A DNA stretch of 18,012 bases from Phascolarctobacterium sp. Its GTDB lineage: Bacteria; Bacillota; Negativicutes; Acidaminococcales; Acidaminococcaceae. Shown piece after piece: positions 1-7,427 of this stretch; positions within the stretch are counted from its first letter, which is position 1; each line of letters opens with the position of its first letter. The position numbers and the translations under genes are program-made. The notes under the pieces are model-generated. The model had not been told where the DNA came from and ran no database searches. It was given only the letters and a program-made list of their open reading frames with translations. The stretch is taken from the NCBI GenBank assembly GCA_004558595.1, contig SFCN01000040.1:1-18012 (forward strand), given 5' to 3'.

Positions 1-2
1 AT

Positions 3-185
3 GATTTTTTAGTTTATGTACAAGATAGCGAGCTTGTCTATAATGAAAATGAAACAAAGGCTATTTTACAAAGCATGCTAGATCGTTACATTGAACGCTT
101 TGCAAAAGAATATGCAGAAGCCTCTAATATTGATTCTAGTATTTCTAAGGTAGACGCTGTACCCCCGATGAACAATCAACTATAA
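3..185 (+). CDS. 3' end of an unidentified protein (partial)
   Basis: An open frame runs in from the window edge and ends at TAA 183-185, giving the last 60 residues of a protein. The visible part is rich in acidic and polar residues, has a short probable helix (around LDRYIERFAKEYAEAS) and ends in a low-complexity tail (PPMNNQL). I recognise no motif. It reads in the same direction as the XRE regulator but is separated from it by 250 AT-rich bases, so the two are probably not in one operon. Base composition and continuous reading favour a real gene end, but 60 codons alone is modest evidence. Confidence 0.5.
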   Translation, partial: DFLVYVQDSELVYNENETKAILQSMLDRYIERFAKEYAEASNIDSSISKVDAVPPMNNQL

Positions 186-203
186 AAGTATTACCTTTTT
201 ATT

Positions 204-223
204 CCCAAAACTTAACATTTGGG
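204..223 (+). terminator. weak hairpin after the partial gene
   Basis: CCCAAA (204-209) pairs with TTTGGG (218-223) around an 8-base loop, about 20 bases after the stop of the partial gene. The T-run (TTTTTT) comes about 17 bases later instead of directly after the stem, so this is a poor match to an intrinsic terminator. Confidence 0.2.
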
Positions 224-305
224 CAGATTTCTAATCAAATTTTTTAAAAGCTTTACTCTATTATTGTGTACTTTAAATTGGCTTCATGCTATACAAATTA
301 CATAT

Positions 306-376
306 GTGACAAAAAAAGTGACAAACAAATTGCATAAAGCGATATTTACCCTCATCCCTATCTGTGCTATGATAGG
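306..376 (+). promoter_or_regulatory. probable promoter and operator-like repeats of the XRE regulator
   Basis: A TATGAT -10 box (368-373) carries the extended TGn element (365-367). A TTTACC -35 candidate (345-350) lies 17 bases upstream. The -10 box overlaps a perfect inverted repeat, CCTATC (357-362) and GATAGG (371-376), the position expected of an autorepressor site. Upstream, GTGACAAA is repeated directly at 306-313 and 318-325, 12 bases apart. The spacing to the ATG at 436 gives a leader of about 55 bases. Promoter boxes and repeats are seen; binding by the downstream HTH protein is inferred. Confidence 0.45.
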
Positions 377-435
377 CACAAGTTATCATAATTATGCGAC
401 TATCTAGGAAAGATTATCATCAGGTGGGGAGTGCC

Positions 436-1887
436 ATGCAGGAGTTTCACAAGCTTTTAACAAGATTCATTAATGAAAAAAACACGACTATTTACACCTT
501 AGCCAAAAACACTGGCATAGAACGTTCTTATATCCAAAAGATGAAATCAGGTGCTCGCATTCCTGCTGAAAAAAGCACGATTCTCAAATTAGCCAAGGGA
601 CTGATGCTCACCGCCAATGAGTCCGCCCAGCTAGTCCAAGCCTATTCCATTGCTAAAATGGGCGAGGGTAAGTACTACCAAAGAATGTTTGTGCAAAACA
701 TCATCAGCAGCTTTGCCGAGGTGCAGGCGAAAAACACCCTCATTTTAGAATGCAACACCCAGAACAATCTTGTTATGAGCAACGATTATGAGCATATCTC
801 CGGTGTGTCCGCAGTTCATAAAGTGCTTAGGGCCGTTATGGAAATCGAAGCCTCCAAGGAGGATGGCTGCATCAGAATTATAGCCCAGCCCAGCTTCTCC
901 TATATTTATGACTGCATCTCGACCCTTAACAGCAGTACAAACGTCGAAAATATCATTACCTTGTACAAGCAGGATAATGACAACACCATCAATTATAATC
1001 TGGATGTTTTCCAAAAGCTGGTGCCCTTGTTCTTCTCCTGCCCACATTTTCATCCCTTCTACGTGCATGACCATGTGGACACCATTTTTAATGATACAAC
1101 TGTCTTGCCTGTCACCATCATCACCAGTGATTACCTCTTGCGTATTGCCAATGATTGCAAGCAAGCTCTGCTAATTCGTGATGAAAAAATCAGACAGCTT
1201 TACCTTGCCAGCTTCGACAAGAAAAAACTCAACTCCAAGCCCATATTTGACACTATCAGCGCAGAGCCTGAGCAGTATTTCGCCAACACAGCCGCTCTTA
1301 TGGATTTTGATGGCGAGGCCAATTACAATATTATGTATCAGCCCTGCATTATTCCTTACATCCCCAGTGATACGGTTAATGCTTGTATCAACACGGATGT
1401 GCTTACTTCGGAAATGCTCTCTCAAATCAATGAATATTTGTATAATCTCAGCACCTGTCGCAACACCTTCCAAATGGTCTTTAACGAGGAGGGCTTGGAT
1501 ATGTTCCTACGCACGGGCAAAATCGTGGAAATACCACCTTTTATGCTACGGGCTAATCCCACGAAAAAGCAACGCTTAGAGATAATTGCTAATTTCATTG
1601 CAGCTATGGAGGATGGTCGTGCCGTTGCCCATATAGCCAAGCCAAATCTATTCGCTATTCCGAAGCCCATTGTCATCACTGCTTACTCTAAACAGCAAGT
1701 GATTATTCATCACTTTGATGAATCCGGTAGCATCCATATTTTCCGCTTGGAAGAAATCAGCTTGGTCAATGCCTTCCACGATTTCCTAATGTGGATTCAG
1801 GATTGCGATCTAGTCTACACCCAAGAAGAATCCCTAGAAATCCTGCAAAATGTCTATAAAAAGCACTTTAATAATGTCTACAGATAA
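436..1887 (+). CDS. XRE-family helix-turn-helix regulator with large unassigned C-terminal region
   Basis: A 483-residue protein. Residues about 5-65 look like an XRE/Cro-type helix-turn-helix: TIYTLAKNTGIERSYIQKMKSG followed by RIPAEKSTILKLAKGL is the usual helix 2-helix 3 pattern and would bind DNA. The remaining 400 or so residues have no motif, repeat or membrane segment I recognise; a ligand- or partner-sensing role would be typical but is inference. I chose ATG 436 because AGGTGGGGAG lies just upstream; an upstream in-frame ATG at 394 lacks such a site and precedes the HTH fold. It stands alone, is transcribed toward the coiled-coil gene, and its promoter carries an inverted repeat that suggests autoregulation. 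Confidence 0.75.
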   Translation: MQEFHKLLTRFINEKNTTIYTLAKNTGIERSYIQKMKSGARIPAEKSTILKLAKGLMLTANESAQLVQAYSIAKMGEGKYYQRMFVQNIISSFAEVQAKNTLILECNTQNNLVMSNDYEHISGVSAVHKVLRAVMEIEASKEDGCIRIIAQPSFSYIYDCISTLNSSTNVENIITLYKQDNDNTINYNLDVFQKLVPLFFSCPHFHPFYVHDHVDTIFNDTTVLPVTIITSDYLLRIANDCKQALLIRDEKIRQLYLASFDKKKLNSKPIFDTISAEPEQYFANTAALMDFDGEANYNIMYQPCIIPYIPSDTVNACINTDVLTSEMLSQINEYLYNLSTCRNTFQMVFNEEGLDMFLRTGKIVEIPPFMLRANPTKKQRLEIIANFIAAMEDGRAVAHIAKPNLFAIPKPIVITAYSKQQVIIHHFDESGSIHIFRLEEISLVNAFHDFLMWIQDCDLVYTQEESLEILQNVYKKHFNNVYR

Positions 1888-1890
1888 AAC

Positions 1891-1916
1891 AAGCTCCCCG
1901 CGTACGCGGGGAGCTT
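1891..1916. terminator. bidirectional intrinsic terminator, perfect palindrome
   Basis: A 26-base perfect palindrome (arm AAGCTCCCCGCG, centre TA) lies four bases after the XRE stop. It is followed by ATTTTTAT on the plus strand and GTTTTAT on the minus strand, so it can end transcription of both converging genes. Confidence 0.9.
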
Positions 1917-1945
1917 ATTTTTATCACTATTCAGAACGTTTGTTT

Positions 1946-1966
1946 CCTACCGCGTTTTGCGGTAGG
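1946..1966. terminator. second hairpin between the converging genes
   Basis: CCTACCGC (1946-1953) pairs with GCGGTAGG (1959-1966) around a 5-base loop. Neither side carries a clean T-run, so it may be an auxiliary hairpin protecting the 3' end of the coiled-coil transcript more than a terminator in its own right. Confidence 0.35.
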
Positions 1967-1987
1967 AGTAACGGAGCAATTATCGGT

Positions 1988-2584
1988 TTATGCTTCTGTC
2001 GCTTCTTCCTCAGGCGCCTCTACGCTCTCGCCGTACTGCACCTTGTGCACTTCCTTGGCGATATTCTGCCTATTATCTTGCAGACCCTGCAGCGCGCTCT
2101 GTAGGTTCTCGCCCAAATAACCCAGCATATCATCCGCATATTGCAGGGAATCTTGCTTTACACGCAAAGCATACTCATCAGCGGCAGCCTTGGTTTCCTC
2201 TTGATAACGCAGGGCATTAGCCTTAATTTCCTCGGCCACAGCGCTAGCCTGCTTTACAACCTCTTCCTGACGAATTTTCGCGTCAGCCTCGGCCTGAGCC
2301 ACACCAATAATGCGCTCAGCTTCATTCTTAGCCTGTTGCACAATGCGGTCCGCATCAGCATAAGCCTTATTCACAATATTCTTCTGCTCCTCTAAAACCT
2401 GAGTAGCGCTCTTGATTTCACGAGGAATGGCATTCTTCAAATCCTCAATCAGATTTACCAGATCATCCTCATCCAGCATAATCTTTTCAGTAAAGGGTAC
2501 ACTCCTAGCCTCAGTAATCATGGTATAAAACTCTTCAAAAAGCTTTTCCAAAGCCACGTTAGTATTATTATTACGTTCAATCAT
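1988..2584 (-). CDS. coiled-coil protein of the V-ATPase subunit/ATP-synthase-b-like type, downstream of coaD
   Basis: A 198-residue soluble protein. Residues about 60-165 are Ala, Glu, Lys and Gln-rich with a heptad-like pattern (VLEEQKNIVNKAYADADRI, QQAKNEAERIIGVAQAEADA), strongly predicting a long coiled coil; the tail is acidic (EAPEEEATEA). There is no membrane segment, so it is not a true F0 subunit b, although the stalk-like region resembles one. In Bacillota, coiled-coil proteins of this kind, often labelled only ATPase, are commonly found beside coaD; DivIVA-like cell-pole scaffolds are the other possibility. The gene follows coaD by 17 bases and is probably cotranscribed. Its ribosome binding site (GGGGACGAG) is weak. 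Function is unknown. Confidence 0.7.
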   Translation of the reverse strand: MIERNNNTNVALEKLFEEFYTMITEARSVPFTEKIMLDEDDLVNLIEDLKNAIPREIKSATQVLEEQKNIVNKAYADADRIVQQAKNEAERIIGVAQAEADAKIRQEEVVKQASAVAEEIKANALRYQEETKAAADEYALRVKQDSLQYADDMLGYLGENLQSALQGLQDNRQNIAKEVHKVQYGESVEAPEEEATEA

Positions 2585-2601
2585 CTTCTCGTCCCCGCAT
2601 T

Positions 2602-3093
2602 CTATTCAAACTTCGCATAAACGTGCTTACGCACCCGTTCTTCAATGCATTCCGGCACCAAATCCTTCAATTGGCCACCAAAGGTCGCCAATTCACGCAC
2701 ACCGGATGAGCTTACGAAAGAATACTTAGCATTAGTCATGATAAAAACAGTCTCTAGCTGATTATCTATTTTCTTTAACAACAAAGCTCTTTGGAACTCA
2801 TACTCAAAATCAGTGAAAGCACGCAGACCTCTTACAATAAAAGGCGCATTTTCTTTTTTGCAAAACTCATTCAAAAGACCGGAAAAGCAGGTTACTCTAA
2901 CGTTGGGAATATGCTTCGTAGCCACCCGCAACATCTCAACCCTTTCCTCCATAGTAAACATGGCCTTATCCTTTCCCGGATTATGAAAAACGCTGATAAT
3001 CAGCTCGTCAAACATTCCACTTGCTCTCTCAAAAATATCTATATGACCCTTGGTTACCGGGTCAAAGCTTCCTGGGCACACTGCTCTACGCAT
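2602..3093 (-). CDS. coaD: phosphopantetheine adenylyltransferase
   Basis: CoaD transfers AMP from ATP to 4'-phosphopantetheine, the penultimate step of coenzyme A synthesis, in the cytoplasm. The 163-residue length is standard. Residues 8-17 (GSFDPVTKGH) hold the nucleotidyltransferase T/HxGH signature, residues 88-91 (RGLR) the conserved substrate-binding arginines, and residues 128-134 (SSSGVRE) the second nucleotide-binding motif. ATG 3093 is preceded by AGGAGGT at ideal spacing. It lies 105 bases after rsmD, the classical Bacillota order rsmD-coaD. I see no clear promoter in that gap, so cotranscription with rsmD is likely. Confidence 0.97.
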   Translation of the reverse strand: MRRAVCPGSFDPVTKGHIDIFERASGMFDELIISVFHNPGKDKAMFTMEERVEMLRVATKHIPNVRVTCFSGLLNEFCKKENAPFIVRGLRAFTDFEYEFQRALLLKKIDNQLETVFIMTNAKYSFVSSSGVRELATFGGQLKDLVPECIEERVRKHVYAKFE

Positions 3094-3198
3094 AGCCGGA
3101 CCTCCTACATTCCCTGAATTCCCATCCCAAAAGACAAGAACCCCTATTTCATCCCTTATCTATTCGACACAAAACACTAATATCCTTTTTATTTTATC

Positions 3199-3762
3199 TC
3201 ATTTTTCGAGATTATTCCACAAAATAAAATCGATAATAGTTTCACCGTAACGTTGGCTACGCACCAACTCACAGCCAGCTGGCAACGGGGGCAGATCATC
3301 GTGAGCAGATCGCTCTACAACTAGATAGCCTCCATCAGTTAAAAAAGGTGTTTTGCCTAAAACCCCAATAATTTGCTGGATCCAGCCTTTATTATAAGGA
3401 GGGTCGCAAAAGGCAAAATCAAAGCGCAAGCCCCGCTGTGACAGCCGCTCCGCCACCTGGGGCGCGCTGCCCTTCACGATAGTACAATCAGCCTCCGCCC
3501 GACATTTGGCGATATTACTTTTCACGAGACGTAAGGACTCCTTGCTTTCGTCAATAAAGGTAATGGACTTGGCCCCACGACTCCAGCTTTCTAAGCCTAG
3601 ATTACCAGTTCCGGCGAAAAGGTCGAGCACAGTGGCGCCAATGATTTTACTGCCGATAATATTAAAAAGGGACTCCTTCACCCTGTCCGCGGTTGGACGC
3701 ACGTCGTAATTTTTTGGTACAGTTAGCTGCAGGCCACGGGCCTTGCCAGTAATAATTCTCAT
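3199..3762 (-). CDS. rsmD: 16S rRNA (guanine966-N2)-methyltransferase
   Basis: RsmD methylates G966 of 16S rRNA during 30S assembly using S-adenosylmethionine. The 187-residue protein starts MRIITGKARG, the typical family N-terminus, then has VRPTADRVKESLFNII, the SAM-binding DLFAGTGNLG (47-56) and the catalytic DPPYNKG (120-126). The start at 3762 has AGGAG upstream; a longer in-frame reading to 3840 adds 26 residues foreign to the family and would run through the divergent promoter region. It heads the rsmD-coaD-coiled-coil unit and is divergent from the DUF4127 gene. Confidence 0.96.
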   Translation of the reverse strand: MRIITGKARGLQLTVPKNYDVRPTADRVKESLFNIIGSKIIGATVLDLFAGTGNLGLESWSRGAKSITFIDESKESLRLVKSNIAKCRAEADCTIVKGSAPQVAERLSQRGLRFDFAFCDPPYNKGWIQQIIGVLGKTPFLTDGGYLVVERSAHDDLPPLPAGCELVRSQRYGETIIDFILWNNLEK

Positions 3763-3775
3763 GTATGGACTCCTG

Positions 3776-3784
3776 TGATATAAT
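3776..3784 (+). promoter_or_regulatory. extended -10 promoter for the DUF4127 gene
   Basis: TGATATAAT matches the extended -10 element TGnTATAAT. No good -35 box is visible 17 bases upstream, which extended -10 promoters tolerate. The predicted start of transcription is about 60 bases before the ATG at 3852. The site sits just upstream of rsmD's ribosome binding site on the other strand. Confidence 0.5.
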
Positions 3785-3851
3785 GAATATGGTAGAGCTA
3801 GATAGCTACCAAAATTTGCTTTTAAAGAAAACTTAGGCAAAGGTGTTATCG

Positions 3852-5621
3852 ATGATAAAATTAATTATGCTTCCCATCGCAATAATAATTATATATTTGA
3901 GCGCATTTTTGCTAAACGCTAAGCCTGTGCCCTTACCAGAACTGCCCAAGCAAAGCTCTGTATTACTGATGCCGCTGGACAGTCGCCCTGTATGCAGCAC
4001 CATGGTGCAAAAGCTGGGCCAATTGGCAGGTATCAATGTAATTGTACCGCCAAAAGAGCTCCTTGACAACTATCAAGAGCCTGCAGACAAGGAAAAACTT
4101 TGGCAATGGCTGCAAAATAATGCTGGAGCTTATGATTCCAGTATTATTTCCACAGATATTCTGCTCCATGGCAGCCTTTTGCGAACTCGTCAGCATGTGG
4201 CAACTGCGGTCGAGCAGGATGATTTTTTTAAGGAGTTAGAAAAACTCCCCCATACGCTCCAGCTGAGCCTTTTTTCCGTTATTCCTAGACTTTTAGTCAG
4301 CGATGAAATCTATCCTGATTGCTGGTACCAATGGCATCTCATGCGCTATTCACAGCTACTGGACATGGTCCAAATTAATGGTGATTATGCTATGACCAAA
4401 AAGCTATTGGAGTACAAAGGGGAAATCCCGGCAGAGATTTTGAAGAAATACACCAGTATTTTCACCCAGAGCCAAGGCTTTAACGAAAGGCTTCTGGCTT
4501 ACCTTCTACAGAAGACTAAGAACAGCAAGAACATGGTAAACACGCAAGTCAAAGCTGAAGCTGCAACTAACTCTCCCCTTGTGATCATTGGCCAGGACGA
4601 TTCCTCGCCCTTTGGCTTACCCAACATTACTGCTACGAATTTAGAGCAAAAAATCCATGCCTATCAGCTAAACAAGCATGCACAGCTGACCTGCGGCGCC
4701 GACGAAGTCGCCGCTCTATTACTGACCCGTCGGTATCTTCAACAAAAGCGCTGGCAACCTAAGATTTTCCTTCAATTCGCCAGTCCTGAGGCTGAGTTCA
4801 AGCATATGCCTTATATGTCCGATAGTACTGGCGCCTGTTTGCGCAACCAGATTGAGCTCATAGGTGCTAAGCTTACATCTACTATGGATAATGCCGATAT
4901 CATAGTTTTTGTGCACTGCGGCGATGATGAGGCCAAGCCTACGGCAAGCGAAGCAAGGGAATTAAAGCACCTGCTTGCCAGTGGCAAGCAGGTAGCTTTA
5001 ATCGACCTGAGCGCTAATTTTGAAGCAGAGGAAATGCTTTTGCCGGAGCTGCTCAAGCACGCTGCGCCTGTGAACCAGCTGGCGGCTTACGCCGGCTGGA
5101 ATACCTTTAGTAATTCCTCAGGCACTGCTCTCGCCCAAAGCGTTATCTTCGCAGGACGCTTAAGAGAGCTTGAGCAGCGCGAGGCTGTTCAAAGCTTTGC
5201 TAGTGACGCAAAACAGACGAAAGAACAGCAAGCCATAACTGAACAAGATAAATCTGCTGCCATCGCCTCCCTTTACGCCGCCAACTTAAACTTTACTATT
5301 GAACGCATGCTAGAGGACTACTACTATCAAAAGCGCATTCATCCCGAGCTGCGCCCCTATTTGGAGAGCTTCGGTACCACGCCCACGGACCTGGAGCCTG
5401 AGGAAAAGCAGCAGACTGAGTATCGCATTCAGGAGCGCCTAGCCCTCTACGCCGACTTGCTCTTCTGGCGCAGCCTCAGCCGCACACCATTCTACACCGA
5501 CACTCGCAATTCTTACTATCTGGCTGACCTTACGGTTGGCGCTAAGCTACCTTGGAACAGAATATTTGAAGTAGATTTAAACGTCCACAGCAAGTTTAGC
5601 TGTAGACCAATACAGCATTAA
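3852..5621 (+). CDS. DUF4127 family protein with N-terminal signal or anchor
   Basis: A 589-residue protein. Residues 1-22 form a hydrophobic segment after a lysine (MIKLIMLPIAIIIIYLSAF), so the protein is probably exported or membrane-anchored; no lipobox is seen. Residues 41-47 (PLDSRPV) and the PP pair at 66-67 match the N-terminal hallmark of DUF4127 proteins (family PF13552 as I remember it), whose function is not known. The C-terminus (VGAKLPWNRIFEVDL) also fits that family. ATG 3852 has AAAGG 8 bases upstream; a GTG at 3843 in the same frame overlaps that site. It is monocistronic between a divergent promoter and a strong terminator. A long hairpin is embedded in its coding sequence (4962-5001). 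Confidence 0.8.
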   Translation: MIKLIMLPIAIIIIYLSAFLLNAKPVPLPELPKQSSVLLMPLDSRPVCSTMVQKLGQLAGINVIVPPKELLDNYQEPADKEKLWQWLQNNAGAYDSSIISTDILLHGSLLRTRQHVATAVEQDDFFKELEKLPHTLQLSLFSVIPRLLVSDEIYPDCWYQWHLMRYSQLLDMVQINGDYAMTKKLLEYKGEIPAEILKKYTSIFTQSQGFNERLLAYLLQKTKNSKNMVNTQVKAEAATNSPLVIIGQDDSSPFGLPNITATNLEQKIHAYQLNKHAQLTCGADEVAALLLTRRYLQQKRWQPKIFLQFASPEAEFKHMPYMSDSTGACLRNQIELIGAKLTSTMDNADIIVFVHCGDDEAKPTASEARELKHLLASGKQVALIDLSANFEAEEMLLPELLKHAAPVNQLAAYAGWNTFSNSSGTALAQSVIFAGRLRELEQREAVQSFASDAKQTKEQQAITEQDKSAAIASLYAANLNFTIERMLEDYYYQKRIHPELRPYLESFGTTPTDLEPEEKQQTEYRIQERLALYADLLFWRSLSRTPFYTDTRNSYYLADLTVGAKLPWNRIFEVDLNVHSKFSCRPIQH

Positions 5622-5664
5622 AAAGGACTTAAGCAAGAGCGTCAAGCGCTCTGCCTAAGTCCTT
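5622..5664 (+). terminator. intrinsic terminator of the DUF4127 gene
   Basis: AAGGACTTA..AGAGCG pairs with CGCTCT..TAAGTCCTT (about 17 pairs with small bulges) directly after the TAA, followed by TTATTATT. The T-run is interrupted but the stem is long. Confidence 0.75.
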
Positions 5665-5891
5665 TATTATTCACAATGCATTAATAGGCTAAAAAACTGC
5701 CTCTCTTGCAAAAAATGACAGTTTTTTCCGTCAGAGCCCTGGGCATGGGCCTTACAGCACTTCCAAAAATGACGTTTCTGAATGTCCACTACACGAATCC
5801 ATATATACATTACAAAATGCTTACTTTTTTGCTCCAATAAGTACCGGAACCTAGGCAGACTTTATTAACAGACTTTTCAACTATATATTCA
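5665..5891. other. gene-free stretch with hairpins and a short direct repeat
   Basis: No credible gene is visible in this part of the 370-base gap. It holds AAAAAACTG (5691-5699) facing CAGTTTTTT (5719-5727), a perfect 9-base inverted repeat, then GCCC (5736-5739) facing GGGC (5747-5750). CAAAAAATGAC (from 5709) recurs as CAAAAATGAC (from 5764). It may be a decayed gene or an unrecognised RNA; nothing here matches an RNA family I know. Confidence 0.4.
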
Positions 5892-5952
5892 TTGTAATTT
5901 TTAGTGTTATTTGATATAATAACATATACTCCTAAAAAGTGGAGGGGAGTAT
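5892..5952 (+). promoter_or_regulatory. promoter and leader hairpin of the symporter gene
   Basis: TTGTAA (5892-5897), a 17-base spacer and TATAAT (5915-5920), the latter with the TGn extension, make a strong vegetative promoter. Just downstream, ATACTCC (5926-5932) faces GGAGTAT (5946-5952), an inverted repeat at or next to the transcription start that could be an operator or a 5' stem. Confidence 0.75.
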
Positions 5953-5993
5953 TGTAGGGTTTGTAATTATGAGGAAGGAAGGTTAATCTTTAA

Positions 5994-7262
5994 ATGGAAA
6001 ATAGGGATGTAAAACGAACTGCCCAAGAGGCAATGGACGCGCAGCGTCAACAGGGAAGCAACAAGCAATTGTATTTTTGGATTGCTGCCTTAATTATTGG
6101 CGGTATTTTAGGTATGCTGGGCAATGGAACTATTAACGAGATGTGTGACTTTGTTGCCACCATCTTTACCCGTTTATTCCAATTTATTGCTGTACCTACT
6201 ATTGCTTTAGCTGTTATCACCACACTAGCAAGCCTAGGTGCAGAAAAGAACACTGGTAAGATTTTTGTACGCACAATTACCTATACCTTGCTGACTACCT
6301 TTGCCGCTTCCTTTGTGGCTTTGGCTCTGTATATTATTGTTGCTCCTGGCAACCTGCCCAGCGATTTAATTGGCGCGGCTGCTGGTGCAACCAAGAAATA
6401 TGCTAGCCTTTCTTATTATAACCATTTCTTGAATGTTGTACCTAACAACATGGTTAGACCCTTCTTGGAAGGTAACGTGCTGTCCGTTCTTTCTATTGCC
6501 GGCGCAGTAGGTATGGGTATTGCCTGCGCTCCTAAGAACGAAAACCGCGAGGTAGTGCTCAAGTTCGTCTTTGGCCTGCAAGAGGTGCTCTTTACCATGA
6601 TCCGTGGTCTTATGAAGGTCCTGCCCATTGGTATCGTTGCCTTTGCAGCTCAGCTGTCTGCTCAAATTGAAGCTGGCGTAATTGTGGGTGCTTTGGGTAA
6701 ATATATGGCTGTTGTTATGGGCGGCAACTTTATCCAAATGTTCATTGTTCTGCCCTTGTTCTTGTTGGCAAGAGGCCTGAATCCTATTGATGTTTTCCGC
6801 AAAATGTCTCCGGCTCTGGCAGTTGCTCTCTTTACCAAGAGTTCTGCTGCGACCTTGCCTGTAACCCTGGCTTCTGCGGAAATGAATCTGAAAGCGCGCA
6901 AGGAAGTTACCCGCTTTGTGCTGCCTATTTGTACTACCATCAACATGAACGGCTGCGCAGCCTTCATTTTGGTAACTTCTCTTTTTGTCCTGCAAAATGG
7001 TGGCGTAGAGCTGACCATGGGCACTATGCTGACCTGGGTTTGCATTTCCGTATTTGCCGCTGTTGGTAATGCCGGCGTGCCTATGGGCTGCTATTTCTTA
7101 ACCCTATCACTGGTATCCTCCATGGGTGCTCCTGTAGGTGTTATGGGCATTATCCTGCCGATTTACGCAGTTATCGATATGATTGAAACTGCCGAAAACG
7201 TTTGGTCTGATTCCACCGTTTGCGCTATGACTAACAACGATTTGAAGGATGACCTAGCTTAA
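5994..7262 (+). CDS. SLC1-fold Na+/amino-acid symporter, SstT-like
   Basis: A 422-residue polytopic inner-membrane protein of the dicarboxylate/amino acid:cation symporter family, about the family's usual length. After a 25-residue polar N-terminus come multiple hydrophobic segments, then the HP1 serine motif FTKSSAATLP (280-289), TINMNGCA (315-322) where glutamate carriers have NMDGT, VGNAGVP at HP2, and DMIETAENVWSD (395-406). The residue that is Arg397 in the archaeal aspartate carrier GltPh, and binds the acidic side chain, is Glu398 here. E. coli SstT also has an acidic residue there (D-x-x-E-T), so serine, threonine or another neutral amino acid is more likely than glutamate; that is inference. 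AGGAAGGAAGG precedes ATG. It stands alone between its promoter and a terminator. Confidence 0.9.
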   Translation: MENRDVKRTAQEAMDAQRQQGSNKQLYFWIAALIIGGILGMLGNGTINEMCDFVATIFTRLFQFIAVPTIALAVITTLASLGAEKNTGKIFVRTITYTLLTTFAASFVALALYIIVAPGNLPSDLIGAAAGATKKYASLSYYNHFLNVVPNNMVRPFLEGNVLSVLSIAGAVGMGIACAPKNENREVVLKFVFGLQEVLFTMIRGLMKVLPIGIVAFAAQLSAQIEAGVIVGALGKYMAVVMGGNFIQMFIVLPLFLLARGLNPIDVFRKMSPALAVALFTKSSAATLPVTLASAEMNLKARKEVTRFVLPICTTINMNGCAAFILVTSLFVLQNGGVELTMGTMLTWVCISVFAAVGNAGVPMGCYFLTLSLVSSMGAPVGVMGIILPIYAVIDMIETAENVWSDSTVCAMTNNDLKDDLA

Positions 7263-7307
7263 AACTCTGTGGTACCTTTGACAAGGCTTGATTTCCAATA
7301 ACTATAA

Positions 7308-7342
7308 AACAGCAATTCTCGGTAAGAGAGTTGCTGTTTTTT
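7308..7342 (+). terminator. intrinsic terminator of the symporter gene
   Basis: AACAGCAATTCTC pairs with GAGAGTTGCTGTT (one wobble pair) around a 5-base loop, and is followed by TTTTTTATT. Confidence 0.92.
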
Positions 7343-7349
7343 ATTGTAT

Positions 7350-7386
7350 AAAAAAGCCTGCCCAAAAAAGGACAGGCTTTCTTTTT
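7350..7386 (-). terminator. terminator of the AICAR transformylase gene, usable both ways
   Basis: AAAGCCTG (7353-7360) pairs with CAGGCTTT (7373-7380). Read on the minus strand it is followed by TTTTTTATAC, a good T-run for the converging purH-type gene; read on the plus strand it is followed by CTTTTTG and could back up the symporter terminator. Confidence 0.85.
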
Positions 7387-7427
7387 GCAAATCATGGGGT
7401 AAACCACACAAACTATATTATTTTATC

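Noticed and set aside
219..407. 62-codon open frame before the XRE gene
   Set aside because: Overlaps the probable promoter, has no ribosome binding site and an arbitrary composition.
745..1679. Open frames on the minus strand and other plus-strand frames inside the XRE gene
   Set aside because: They are shadows of the 483-residue protein, without ribosome binding sites or recognisable motifs.
1988..2584. ATP synthase subunit b
   Set aside because: The coiled-coil stalk is similar, but there is no N-terminal membrane helix and no other ATP synthase gene nearby.
3763..3840. N-terminal extension of RsmD
   Set aside because: The family begins at MRI..GKARG, and AGGAG directly precedes ATG 3762.
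5769..5840. Short open frame of about 23 codons in the gap before the symporter
   Set aside because: No ribosome binding site and no recognisable sequence; length is expected by chance.
6366..6995. 209-codon minus-strand frame in the symporter gene
   Set aside because: It is antisense to conserved SLC1 motifs, has no ribosome binding site and shows low-complexity polar composition.
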